DNA from: Allantophomopsis cytisporea
Lineage: Eukaryota > Ascomycota > Leotiomycetes > Phacidiales > Phacidiaceae
Reading direction: 5' to 3'
Length of the DNA: 64,000 bases
Assembly: GCA_024752435.1 (NCBI GenBank)
Contig: CP103025.1
Location: 1,488,001 to 1,552,000, forward strand
The notes under the pieces are model-generated. The model had not been told where the DNA came from. It made no database searches and saw only the letters and a list, made by a program, of their open reading frames with translations. This document shows positions 9,341 to 21,414 of this stretch, piece after piece; position 1 is the stretch's first letter; each line of letters begins with the position of its first letter. The position numbers and the translations under genes are program-made.

Positions 9341-11531
9341 ATTCCCTTCTAAATTTCTGCGAGTCCGCCGGGAGCTGGGACTAGCGGGGTTGCTGGCCTT
9401 GCTGGTTCTGGGATGGTGGGATCTTCTTGTATATACATATATGCACCCTGTGCATTTAGTATCTTTTACTATGAAACCAAGTACATATTTACTATTTCTG
9501 CACAAAATTTTCCCACTGCAGTACTATCAGTGTAAGGTTCTGTGAGCTTGTAAAAATGCTTCTGTAGATGTTGAGCTCAGTCAATGGTGCGAATATCGGC
9601 GCCGATCTCGGGATGGATATGGACTGAGAACTCATCCCTGAAAACAGACTGATAAGCAGAAACAATTCAAAATCTAGAATGATCACAAGATTGAATGATA
9701 AAAATTTTACCTTATGGAAATTTAATCCGAGTGGGGAGTTTTATCACATGAGAAGTTGGGCATAGACGTTATGTAGTAGTATGCCAAACGATGTCTCATT
9801 ATGTGAGTCATGAATGCCAATTTATCTGTTGAGAATAAAACTTCCGCAGGTAAAGAATAAACTCTCTATTTTGTGCTTTTTGTTCTGACTTGGTAGCAAG
9901 TCAGTGTCAAAATTCATATTAATAAGGGAGTCTTATTATAATTTGTGATATTAGCTATAATATAAGCTCGTTGCAAGCTATCATTATGAATTTCTTGATA
10001 AGATGTACTCCTGTTTTCAGTTGGAAAAAATGAGAAGGGAACTTAGATAGTAGTTTCTATATTGACTAAATTTGTGAATTAATAGATCGATACCTCTAGT
10101 CATATAGAAATACGTTCCGAATGACCAGTACCGCTCTATAAATATATTGAAATTGATTGGAGCAATTTTGTTGTATTCTGTATTCTAAAAAAGGGTGGTT
10201 TTGGGGCTGTTTGTTGAATATCAAGTGAATGACAGTGAGAAAGGGGTTGGTGATGAGCGAAGGGATCATGAGGTGGTTTGACCTGCTGCGGAGGCGTAGA
10301 TTCCACGACTATTTACAAGCACAAACAGTCAATTCTTCATTCCACGAAAATATTGTTTAAAGAGCAGGTGTACAAGCTATACTTACGATTATATATCTTT
10401 CTGAAGAAGGGTTTTGGCGTGAAGGTCGCTGTTCTACTTATATCTCAAGTGTAATGTTGCCGGTATTGACTGGAATCCTACCACCTTCACTAGTCACTGG
10501 TGTCTACGCTGCCATCAGTGCGCTAGCTCATCAGTTGTTCAATAGTGACTACGAAGGGCTTGAAGATATTCGTGCCATAGTATCATTGAAGTTCAGGAGG
10601 TTTCATTGTCAACTAGCTAACTATAAGAGGTCTGATGTAATTTTACTGCCCCTTTTGCTATCAGTTAGGGACATTTGCATATCAAGTAGCTTGGGAAGGC
10701 ATTCGAAGGAAGCAAACTTTCAGACAAGTAAGTTTGTATCCCCAGACTATTGTATCATATTAAATCATGAATTCCGTAGACCGTAGAAAGGGCTCATGAT
10801 GGTTGTTGCCCGTCAATACACATATCTTCTTTTCTTTTATCATCCATATATTGTAAGATAAAAGCTGTAAACTCTTCACAAACATTTTCAGATGAGCACC
10901 CTACTCTACTGTGTGGAACCAAGCTGATCGATTTTGATCCCAAGTAACTGCTGTCACAAAGTCCAGCTTGAAGTTAGGATTAACTTTCAAGCTGAAATAA
11001 GGGCCCACGTTTTAGCTTTACTTTATCTATTGACTAATTTATCAAACAAAAGAGAACAGTGTAATAAGGGATGCGAATTATCTTCCAATGACAAGAACAA
11101 GTGATTGTTTCATCGAATTCTAGTTCTTATCATAATCATTGAATATCCTAAGGATGCTCTTCAACCGGTCTCTCATCGAACTGAGAATTTGTTCAATGCA
11201 GGAGTGCGGAACACATTCCACACACGCAGCAAGGTCTTCCAATATCCAGCATATGTCATAATCATCTCACCACCACAATCTTACCTCATCTCTCCCAGAA
11301 AGCCTCTCTCAGATTCCATCAATCAAAGAATTCAAGAATCTACAAATCACTGCAGCCCAAGTGTTCCAACTCAATACTACCAAACCACTGCCAATCCCGT
11401 GATGTCTACGTAGCTGCAACTTACCCCCCGGTCCCAAAACGCCGACGCTCCGCCCATACTATCACAGCTCCCAAAAATCTTGCCCACGCTCACGCCTACA
11501 ACCTTTCAATTCCATCACATCGCACCGCACA
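9341..11531. other. AT-rich intergenic region with a hairpin
   Basis: No supported gene lies here. The stretch from about 9550 to 11100 is markedly AT-rich with very short frames, which could reflect old RIP-mutated sequence or simply a long spacer. An inverted repeat at 10964-10994 is listed separately. The last 150 nt should contain the promoter and leader of the DUF1279 gene. Confidence 0.5.
10964..10994. repeat. Short near-perfect inverted repeat
   Basis: The left arm CAGCTTGAAGTTA (10964-10976) and the right arm TAACTTTCAAGCTG (10981-10994) pair except for one extra base, around a 4-nt loop. It could form a hairpin. It may be a mobile-element end or a chance palindrome. Confidence 0.6.
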
Positions 11532-12698
11532 ATGGCAACCCGCAGCCCCCTCCTCAATCTCTCACGGCGCACTGCGTCTCTCCACCCAAAAGTCGCCGCT
11601 CCACGCCCACGCACCCTCCCCGCATTGCCCCGCCCATCCCGCGCCTTCGGAACGAAAGCAAATACGGCTCGTCCCGAGCTGAAGAGACCCATCTCGAAGG
11701 GAGCTGCGTCTGCGTTTGAGAGAGCGCGCGCCGCCTTCAGGAATGCCAGTTTCAGGCGCTTCTCATCGGCTGCTGGCAAGAATGAGGAACCAACTAGTCT
11801 GGGCGCGAAGATGAAGAAGCTTAGTCGGGAGTATGGTTGGAGTGCGCTTGGTGTCTACTTGGCGCTCAGTGCGCTGGATTTCCCGTTCTGTTATTTGTTG
11901 GTGAGATATCTTGGAACGGATCGCATTGGTGAGTTGATCTCTTTGCTTCATGGACGACGCGTGGAGTTGAGAGGAAGGTGGTCAAGGCAATGGAGGATAT
12001 AGGATAATTTGCTTGGAAGGGTCATTGGTTTTAGGAGACATGTTCGGCGCTTGTTTTGCATATACAACTGGTTTAGTTGGGCACCTTAACTGATGAGGAC
12101 AATTACAGGCGAATGGGAACATATAATCGTATCGAACGTCAAGAAAGTCATCCCGGAATCTGTCAAGACGACATGGACTGAATGGCGAAGCTCGATGAAG
12201 AAAGCCGAACGAGAACTTACCGGTGATGGTACACTCAATGAGGGAGTCGATATGGTTGGTTGGGGTGTGGAGGAAGCAAGTGAACAGAATAAGAAGGATG
12301 CTAGTGAGTTCACACCCTACCCTTTCTAAGATTGTGGTGGAAAGAGCTATCATAGGTCTCCTAAGATTCGAGGAGCCATGATTCTTAATCCTACGGGTGA
12401 AATCTAGACTCCGGGTGTCTCCCGTGGGTGTTCATGACTTTATCCTATCTCCAGTGTCATCATTTTCTAGTTGTGCCAGACAGCGTCGATTCAGATACTG
12501 ACAGTCACAGGTCTCGCCACTCAATTAGCCCTAGCATACGCTATCCACAAGTCCTTCATCTTCATCCGAGTACCAATCACAGCAGCCGTGACGCCCAAGG
12601 TTGTTAAGATCTTGCGAGGCTGGGGCTGGGATATCGGAAAGCGCACGACCAAAGCCGCCAAGGAGGCCAAGAAAGCCGCCACACAAGCCAAGAAGTAA
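11532..12698 (+). CDS. Mitochondrial DUF1279 (FAM210-like) membrane protein
   Basis: Three exons, 11532-11928, 12109-12303 and 12511-12698, encode 259 residues. The first 80 or so residues are rich in Arg, Ser and Ala and poor in acids, as in a mitochondrial presequence. The DUF1279 core follows from about residue 95, with the start LSREYGWSALGVYLALS and one clear membrane span (about 103-125). A second hydrophobic span lies in the last exon. The tail is a Lys/Ala-rich helix (KAAKEAKKAA type). Animal FAM210 proteins act in mitochondrial protein synthesis, but the fungal role is not established here. The donor and acceptor pairs are GTGAGT/TACAG and GTGAGT/CACAG, and the phases match. Confidence 0.85.
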
Positions 12699-13352
12699 TG
12701 AGCGAATATAAAGGTGTAATGATTGCATTGTAGGAGCATGTACCATACCATAAATTGCCCTGCTCAAACCTCGAGGTATTGGAGTTAGAATTGGTTGTGA
12801 AAGGATTGTGATAAGGATAGGAGGCTGGTACATAAGATGGGGAAGCGTTTGGCTGTGCTATATGTGATTTTGTGATGTAAGAAATTGGATGTTGAGTGAA
12901 AGTGTTTATATATTTAGGCAGCTGTAGAGACTGTATATTATTAGATCATGACATAAAACAATTCCTCACCATCTGGAGTTCCTGAGCTGAAGGGGTGTCC
13001 GCGCAAAAGTCTTGTTAAAAGCTGCTGCGTTATCCAAGCTTCAACTTGTGTGACACTACTCGTTGTTAGACGTTCTTCCAAACACCAACTTTGTAGTCTT
13101 TCCCCAGAGTGTTTGTCGTACCGGATAAACAGGATAATTCATGAAGACGTTTGATTTACACACCTCTCTACAACGCCACCAGCTGAAAGTTTGAACATCA
13201 TCAGCAATTAGTGTTATATTTGATACAAATGGTATCAAGAGACGCTTGATTTCAATATACAGTTTCCCAGCGGACTTCAAGCCAAACCCCCACACCCCCC
13301 CAAGTTAACGCCGTATATGCACACATTCCAATCCAGCTCTTAAACCCACAGC
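12699..13352. other. Convergent intergenic region
   Basis: The region lies between the ends of the DUF1279 gene and the Cys-rich surface protein gene and should hold both 3' ends. I see no gene or notable repeat. Confidence 0.5.
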
Positions 13353-15020
13353 CTACCACAAAAGCAAAACAGCCATAATAGATCCCCCCACCCAGCAAAT
13401 CATCATAACACCCCCAAGCCACCCGACCATCCCCACTCTCCTCGCCTTAATCGCCCGACTCTCGCTCTTCCCCACAACCGCCGTCCCCGTCGCTGACCCC
13501 GACACCGTGGCCGAACTTGCGGTGCAACTTGCCGTCCCACAGGCATAGTCCGTCGGACAACACCCTCCTCCTACACTTGCCGCACAGCTCAGCCATCCAG
13601 TCGCACAGCTGCCACTCGTCGTACTCTCCGTTCCTCCTGTCGCCGCAACAGCAACAGTAACTCCGTTAGAAACGATCGTACTAGATGCCACAGCCGGGCA
13701 CGATGTCGAATCGCAATCGCGTCCAATACGGCAGCACCCCGATTGGCCTGGGTAGTATGCAGAGCACGCGTAGTAACCGCCTGTTGGACATGTATCACCT
13801 GTCACGGTGGTAATAGTTGCAGAAGTCGTGATTAAGTCGCTTGTATCTGATGTAGGGCGTACTGGGGCAACGCCGGTTGTTGTTGCTGTTATGCTGGAGG
13901 AGATGCTGGTGGAAGTTCGTGACGACGTGGTACTTGTGGATCTTGTAGAGCTCGTGGTGGTACTTATTGACGATATGCTTGTCGAAGTGGTGCTGGTACT
14001 GGTACTGGATGCCCCTGAAGATGTTGGGCAGTCCGTTAGTCCACACTCACGATCGCTGAGGCAACAGCCTCCTCCAAGTGTTACAGGGCAGGCGCGGTAT
14101 GAGGAGGAGCAGGCGAGGGTTGTTTGGAGGCCCGTGTAGGTTCCTGTGGTTGTAGTTGTGCTGGTGCCATATGTTGTTGTGAGCAAATTCGTAGTAGTGG
14201 TTGTGAAGACAACTGTTGAACTCGATTTTGAAGAAGTGACTGTAATGATATTCGTTACCACAACAGTTGTGGCAGAAGGTTCGGCGACACCTAGAAACCA
14301 TTAGCATGAGCTCTTGGATTGTTGGAAATACTCACATCCTACACCACTGCAGACAAATCCTGGAGAACAGCATCCTCCCCCTAAATTGTCCGCGCATGCT
14401 GTATAGCCCGCACTACAACCAATATCCACACTCGAGCAGCTAGATCCATTCGGACAGCATCCAACATCCCCCAGTCCCGTATCTGTAATCAGATAACAAG
14501 TCTCATCCAACGAACAGCAACTATTCGGCCGTTCGATAGATGCACAGCTGTTCGTTCCACTTGGACACTGATAACTTCTCCCTTGTAGAAAAGCAAGAGC
14601 TCTCCTCACATCTCCCCTCCTCCTGAGCACCTTTTCTCCAACCTCATGTAACGCCAACGGAAGCCTGAACACCGAATTATTGGCATACGACACCTCCACT
14701 TCTTGCTTAAAACCCCCAGGAGCATCGGCTCTCTCATTGAACTTCCAATACTCAGGAAAGAATTTCTCGCCCTCGTCATGTCCCATCTTCTTGACAGCAA
14801 TCGGCCTCCTCCCAGCAACGATATGTCGATTCAGCGCTTCGAGATCCCGTCTTCGGTGCGGTGGGTCTTCGGGCCAGTACTTGACATGGTGGGGCAGGTA
14901 ATATGGCCATTGTTGGGCAGGCGATTGATCATCGTCGATGGAATTCGAGCTGCCTGGGTAGAGGGCGAGGAGGGCAAGTAGAGACGCAGGAAGGTTCAGA
15001 ATTGCTGGTGTGAGCTTCAT
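13353..15020 (-). CDS. Secreted, GPI-type Cys-rich surface protein with repeated GGGCC modules
   Basis: Two exons, 15020-14336 and 14290-13353, join across a 45-nt intron (GTGAGT to TTCTAG) to give 540 residues. An N-terminal signal peptide (about 1-27) is followed by a charged region and then a Cys-rich area. At least four copies of a module of the form Cys, 5-8 residues, GGGCC (or GCC), five residues, Cys, 3-4 residues, Cys are visible, plus a first divergent one. Modules 2 and 3, and 3 and 4, are separated by long Thr/Ser-rich linkers that are probably O-glycosylated. The C-terminus has a basic stretch followed by a strong hydrophobic tail ending at the stop, which fits a GPI-anchor signal (or a single span). 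I know of similar Cys-rich modules in many uncharacterised fungal wall proteins. No enzyme motif is seen, and the function is unknown. Confidence 0.85.
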
Positions 15021-15650
15021 TCTTATAATAGTATGATCAAAGCGTCAAATGTAAGATGATAAGCACTCAAGTGAGTGCCCACGAGCATGAATAATGGAAT
15101 TGAGAAATATAAATTATTTCCACGAGAACCTGAAAGAGGGCCAGAGATCACCGATGAAGTAATTGGGTAACCACAAGATCTGCACTTTGTATAAGGAAAT
15201 GTGAGGTGCAAATACTTAGTTTTAATATTTTGTTTGTACGGAGTGGAGCTTATGCACGATGAGAAGGCTGGAAGACAATCAAGTTTCGCCGTCACCGAAA
15301 AGCGGTGGCTGGTGGTACAGCATATGGACCAGGGTGATAGCACAGCTTATTTCATACTTATCAAGTTGATATATCCAATGTAACGAAAATTGCTGTAAGT
15401 TGGATACATATTGAAATCTTAGATCAAAAAAATACCTTAGCCAAATATATCTTTGATCTCAACCACCCGGTATGATGTTGCGATTAAGTTCAGAGCGAGA
15501 ATGGAAGTCAGAAGTAGGTAAAGTAGGTACGTACCTAAGCTAGACCCACACCTTATCCACCAGGCACCAAAAGCGCTCTTCCACTACCTGAGGTACCTAA
15601 TACAATGACTCCAAGCACCTCCACTATCACCACAAATCCTCCAATCCACA
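15021..15650. promoter_or_regulatory. Divergent promoter region
   Basis: The 630-nt space lies between the start codons of the Cys-rich surface protein (minus) and the Atl1-like gene (plus). It must hold both promoters. I see no clear shared motif. GTAGGTA-type short repeats occur near 15515-15540. Confidence 0.5.
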
Positions 15651-16284
15651 ATGGCACGCTCCGACGAAGCAGAAAGTTTCTTCCACGCAGTGTACGCAGC
15701 AGTCCAAGAGATACCCGAAGGACGAGTAACCAGCTACGGCCACATAGCAAAACTAATAGGCACTCGTAAGTCCATCGATTCATCACGAGCATCCTCACAC
15801 ATACCTACCTACCTATATAACAAACACATGGAACCCCATCACCAGTCACATGATCTCCCAACCCGTCACCGAGAAGCACCGCGTCCACCTCCCACATTCA
15901 TGACCTTTCCCCTCCGTCTGTAGATAAAAAAAATATATATATAAAAAAGCTTAACTTAACACCCCCACATCAGCCCAACGACCCCGCCAAGTAGGCGTCT
16001 GCTTGAAACACATCCCCGACCCCGATTCGAATGCACAGTTCAATACGGCAAATGTTCCCTGGCAGCGCGTCATCAATGCAAAGGGGCAGATCTCGCCACG
16101 CAGCGTGCCGAGCGGCGCGGTGAACCAGGCGACGGCATTGCGGGCCGAGGGCGTGGTGGTGAGCGTGGGAAATCTGGGTGAGCTGGTAGTGGATTTCGCC
16201 GAATACGGGTGGTTCCCTAGGCTCTTGCCGAGTGATGAGGCGGCGGGTGTGGTGGCGAGTGAGGAAGAAAGTGGTGGGGAATGA
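15651..16284 (+). CDS. atl1: Alkyltransferase-like DNA repair protein (Atl1 type)
   Basis: Two exons, 15651-15765 and 15974-16284, joined across a 208-nt intron (GTAAGT to CATCAG), encode 141 residues. The protein is the DNA-binding domain of the O6-alkylguanine alkyltransferase family: GRVTSYGHIAKLIGT carries the DNA-reading helix and the Tyr that flips the base, and RPRQVG carries the Arg finger. The active-site Pro-Cys-His-Arg of true alkyltransferases is replaced by Pro-Trp-Gln-Arg (in NVPWQRVINAKG). It therefore cannot accept an alkyl group. Atl1 proteins instead bind O6-alkylguanine and hand the lesion to nucleotide excision repair. The last 20 residues are an acidic Ser/Glu tail of no known role. 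The intron is longer than most in this window. Confidence 0.9.
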
Positions 16285-16965
16285 GACTATGGGAATAATG
16301 AGGTGCTTGGGTATTCAAAAGGGATATGGGACATCAACAGTTAGCAATGTTCTATGTTTCCACTTGTTATTAGTGGATATGATAGTTTGAGCTTGTTCTG
16401 GTTATTAGCTTGTAGTTTCGAAATGGTTGCACTTTCGAACATGAAGATGAGAGATAGACCATGCATGTTGGTACCTAAGACTAGAATACACACGATTGAT
16501 GCTAAGTATCAAGACGTCAGCAAGGCTGCAGTCCTCATCCCTCTTCATTTTAAAGCTCTCGTTCACTCGTTCGAGCTGCAACTACACCATGTCGTTGAGT
16601 CCCTCCCAACCTCCCTCGCTGCTACCTCTGGCGTTGTCATTTGACCTCCCGCCGTTGGAACCATATAATACAGAGTATGAACTGGCAGGTGGATCGTACA
16701 CAGATCCACCATAAACATACTTTGTCTCCCGGAGAAGCCCAAACGCACATGAAAGATACGGCAAAGCCTTTTTCATTCCGGAACACCTATCGCTGACCAT
16801 GCTAACCCATCCTTATAAGCAAATTGATATCATACTCGTTGCACCAACGCTAAATGCAATGACAGCCTGCGGCTACAGGGTGATATCCATGCGTATAGAC
16901 ATAGCAATCGTAGACGATCATCCGAGCGCGGCTCAGTATATGAGGTTCTTATCCCATAAGAGTAC
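16285..16965. other. Convergent intergenic region
   Basis: The region lies between the 3' ends of the Atl1-like gene and pbp1. I see no gene, RNA gene or repeat. Confidence 0.5.
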
Positions 16966-19086
16966 TCATTTAGCCTCCTCGCCATTCGCACCTGCTGGTG
17001 GTCCGTTTGGACCCTGGTTTGGCTGCTGGTTTGGTGGGTGTGGGGGATGTTGAGGCTGATAATTCTTGTGGTTGCCACCAGGGCCACGGTGTTGTCCTCC
17101 GTAGTGGTTTACGTGTTGAGGGCTACTGCCGTAGTGCTGGCCTTGCGGTGCTTGATAGTTACGAATGCCAGGCACTAAATACATGTTAGTAAGGGCCATG
17201 CCAAATGATCAAGAACACTTACTTTGGCCAGGTTGTTGCTGAGCATAGACTGGTTGACCGTACTGCATACCAGGACTCATTCCGTAGATTGGTTGGCCCT
17301 GTTGAGAACCTTGCTGCATCATCATTGGTGCCCCACGAGAGGGACTTGGATATCCATTGGCCATCATTGGTGGTGGATGACCGGTTTGAGGAATGAAGTG
17401 GCCCTGTCCTGCTGGATACATTTGCATTGGTGGCCCGGAAGGAACCATACCCTGAGGACCAGGCATGAAGCCATTGCCAGGAGGACCAGGGATCATGACA
17501 GGAGCGCTCATGTGTGCCTGTTGCTGTGGGTTGAAATGCTGATTACCTGAATAAGATCTGTATTGTGCCATCTGTGGTGCTCCTGCTCCCATAGGGTACT
17601 GCATGGCTTGTTGGTTGTAAGCCAGCTGTGCATGTTGATTCATTGGAGATGGGTAGACAATTGGGACCTGCTGTAAACGAGGAGAGGCAAAGGATTGGGC
17701 AGAGTGAGATGGGACCATCTGGTGATCATTTGGACCACCGAAATGTGGCTGGCTCTGGTGATTGGCGTGCATGTGCATCTGTGGCTGGCGCGGTGATGGC
17801 CGTTGTGATATAGCACCTTGTTGAAGGTGGAAAGGAAGCTGATGCTGGTGAGGAACTTGTGGGTTGACATGCGAAGGAGGTGCTGGTGACAAGGGTTGAC
17901 CGGCGAATGGTAGAGTCTCAAACATCTGTTTATACGTCTTGTTGATAGGCGAATCTTCTTTATCAGTCTCCAGAGGTGCTTTCCAAGTAGCAGGCGTATC
18001 GTAGGCCGGCTTCATATCGCCATTGGCAGCCCAAGTCTTCTTCGCACCATCATTTGGAGGCTTGAATGCCTTGAGATGCGAGATGACATCGAAATTTTGT
18101 GAAAGGGATGGTCGCTCGGAGTCTGGAATAGGCTTGCGACGCAAGAAGGAGGTAGTAGCTACGGCTGCAGCTGCTGGAGTTTGGCCAACTCCTGATCCTG
18201 ATCGAGGGCTTGAAGCGGCACTTGGCCCAGCTGCCGGACTGAAGGTGGCAGCTGCAGCATTGGGGCGGAACTCACTGCTGTTCGGGTTGAGTCTGGGTCC
18301 ACCAAGAAGACTTGGAGCGTTGCTGGAACGGCGTGAGTCGATGTTGGCACTGGCAGGGCCAGTTGGTGGGATGCGTGCTTCATGGTTCGCAGAAGGCCCA
18401 GCCTGGAGAGGGGCCTGTTTCTGATCAACACCTCGTAAGCGGTTGTTTAGATTCTGACCTGGTCGACCATGATGAGAAGGCATGTTTTGGCCCTGAGCAC
18501 TTCGGGATGGTTGAGGGTATTGGCCTGGTTGCGTGAAATTAGATCGGTTGGCACTCTGTCGAGAAGATACTCCGGATGGGGAAGTGCCATGGCCTGTAGC
18601 GCCTGGCCGTTGTGCCTTGGGATCGGTAGGGATTCCTGCAGATTTTGCAGCGCTTGGTGGGTTGGCCTTGACTTCTTCAGCGTTGCGCTTCGCCTTTTCT
18701 TGAATCTCCTTTTGTTTGGCAGGATCCTTGGCGATAATCGATACAAGATCCGCAGGAACAGGTGTGTTGAGTTTGAAGCTATCTGCAAACTTCTTCAAGT
18801 CGTTCAGTTTGACCTCCTTATCAGCCCTGGCCTTATTGGCACGACTCTTCTCGACATTCATCCTCTGCTGAGCTGCAAAGCCCTTGAATGCACTTGCAAC
18901 ATCGCGCTCAACGGTGGCAGTAGCGTTTGGAGTGCCCTCTGCTCTAGCCTTTGGTGAAACCGTGCGGCTGGTTGATACGGAGGTGAGGCTTGGAGCTGGT
19001 TTTGTCTCTGGAACCGAGGTTGTACTCGTAGAAGTAGTAGATGCAGCAGCAGCAGCAGCTGGTGGAGCTGGAGCTGGAGCTGGGGC

Positions 19087-19120
<34 letters not shown>

Positions 19121-20755
19121 GCAGGTGGGGCTGCCTCTGTCTTGGATGGAGCTTCAACTGCTGGCACTGGCTTGCTCTCCTTTTGCTTATCTGGTCGGGC
19201 AAGTTGAGAAGAAATAATAGCTGGGTCAACTGGCGCTCCACTGACGGTAGCTTGGCCGGTCGGAGGACGTCTGGCTGGAGGAGTATATTTGTTGGAGCGA
19301 TTGGTCGATGCCAATGGAGGGAAATCCTGGCGTTGAACACCACTGTACCTGCTTATTGTTAGTGCAACGAACCTTTCAATCGCGAATTCCACTTACTTGT
19401 CTTCTTCATCAAGTCCACTGTTATCCTTGGAAAGGTTGTCAGTAACGCGCTCTTCCGCTATGTGCGAGTTTGTGGCGACGCTGTTCTCAATTTCGCGAGC
19501 TACTCTCTCTGCTTCAGCCAGTTTTTGCTGATATTGTGGATGAGATCTGTCAATCGAAGTTGTGTAAATGTTCTCGTCATAGTCGGTCTGCAAGCCGAAG
19601 AGCTTCTCGTTCGCAGCGAATTGATCCCAGCCACCACCTGATGACGGTCCCCCGCGTCCGGCCTCGAGTGATGTGTCGACATCTTCTGGAGCATCGGGAA
19701 CCCATCTCTGCAATGTACGTTCGCCCTGGGCACGGTTACCAGAGATGGCAGTATCGGTTCGGAACGAGCTGGAGGTACCTGTCATGTGTTAGTGTCATAC
19801 GTTGACACAGGTGAAGGGGAAGTGGATACATACCGTTTTGGGATCTGTTATCATGTTTTGGGAGGCTTGTACCAGTGACATGCATATTGACGATGCCTTG
19901 CTTCTGAAAAGTCATCGTGTGTTGGCTGTCGCTACTGACGTACTTGTTGAGCTTGTTCGTTCCGTTTATTTCACCGTTGGCCGCTTTCTTCTGTTGCACC
20001 ATCTTCAGGGTGTGTTCAGAAGAATTGCCCGTGACGTAAATGCCTTCGTACTCTGCAGCACTGTCGAGCGTAACCGTGACTTTGTATCCCTGATGTGCGC
20101 GTGGGTGGTCAGCATGCAGTTCGTAATTATTCACACAGGAGAATTGCATGAAACGCTTTCCTGAGGTGAAATGCGATTTCATCCAACGTTGTCTCGTTCG
20201 AGCTAGCGCAGAGTGACTTGCTATATGGAGTTGTAGACTCACCTCTTTGAGATAAGGGCTGTTAACAACAGGTGTCGTAGACCTGGCCTGGCCGATTCCA
20301 CCGTTTTGTTGGTTGGGACTGACGACTCTTTGAGTCAATGGGTTTAAGGTGCCCGTAGCCCAGGCTGTCTTGACAGGAGCTTGTCTGAGCAAGCGAGACA
20401 GATTAGCGCTCGTGTACAACAATTGCGTGACATTCGAATTGGCATTTGAACTATTGTAATTCATCCGGGGGAGGTTGCGCAGGTCATCATGAAGCTCATT
20501 TGCTTCACTGGCAACTTTGGCAGAAGAGAAGAGGAGAAGGGACGAGGAGAGCGAGGAGAGGGATTTCGGAGCTTACCTTGGCGCGGGACCCGAAGCGTTC
20601 TCGGATTTTCTCTGACTGCCCAAAGCACTGACGTAGCTAGGCTTTGTGTATGCCTGCTTGTTCGCGGGGATGTTAGTCGTTGGAGTTGTCGTTCCGTTCT
20701 GAGATGAGGCTCCGCCTGTGACCGAGTTGCCAGCCGCGGTGGCTGGAGAAGCCAT
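16966..20755 (-). CDS. pbp1: Ataxin-2 homologue, Pab1-binding protein Pbp1
   Basis: This is an RNA-granule and poly(A)-control protein that binds poly(A)-binding protein. Seven exons give 1145 residues: 20755-20577, 20507-20243, 20155-20135, 20089-19834, 19778-19397, 19348-17223 and 17174-16966. All phases agree. The ataxin-2 Sm-like domain spans about residues 140-240, and the LsmAD domain about 245-340 (with ERTLQRWVPDAPEDVD and the DENIYTTSID core). A PAM2-type motif, RLNPNSSEFRP, lies near residue 720. Between and after these are long Pro/Ala/Gln-rich low-complexity stretches, including an Ala run encoded by GCA/GCT repeats near 19050-19120, ending in a Gln/Pro/Gly/Met-rich C-terminus. 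The 21-nt third exon sits at the start of the Sm fold and is flanked by two possible acceptors. The start is the first ATG, in an Ala/Thr/Gly-rich head. Confidence 0.93.
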
Positions 20756-21380
20756 GGTTGACCGTAGTGACCACGAATGCTATTGTCGAGAACCTTTTCC
20801 CACGTACAGAAGCACAATGGAGAAACACAATGCGCCAATCAACCCCGAGACCGAATACAGGCGTTGTCGACAAACGCGCAACGGGAGGATCTGGGGAAAT
20901 ATAACCCTCAAGAGGTGGTGATTGAAGAAAGTAGGTCCTGGGGGGGGTGGTGAGGACTGAATAGGAATAGGAATAGGAATGAACGATTGTCGTCTGCTCG
21001 ACAAGCTGATTTGGCGAGTGGGAAACGGGAAGGGTGGAAGGGTCTGGTCAGTGAGTGGATTGGAAGCTGATAGTTTAGCGGTGCTGGTCCACTGGAGCTT
21101 GCTACTAGGACTTGGGAGAGGTAAGAAGGCTCCACCCCTGCGCGGCAGCCAAGCTGGATTGAGAAACTGGAGCTTAAAGTGGCCTCGAGTGAGTGAGTGA
21201 GAGTAGTGAGTGCGCAGAAGAATGTGTGTTGATGGCCGACGGAAGATTTTTGGGATTTGAAATTGTAAAGGCTCAAGAGTCGTGGGCTCAGAGATGAATC
21301 ATTAGGGCACAGTACGAGGGCGTGATAAATCTATCTCTTTGCTCAGCACCATGGAAATGTCTCTCGAGGGGGGCAGATGC

Positions 21381-21414
21381 GTGAGTGAGTGAGTGAGTGA
21401 GTGAGTGAGTGAGT
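21381..21414. repeat. GTGA tetranucleotide microsatellite
   Basis: About eight perfect GTGA units lie some 600 nt upstream of the pbp1 start codon. A shorter run of the same unit lies near 21189-21201. Confidence 0.9.

Noticed and set aside
10454..10786. Plus-strand frame of 110 codons in the AT-rich block
   Set aside because: It has no domain or signal, and a single open stretch of this size is expected by chance in 64 kb.
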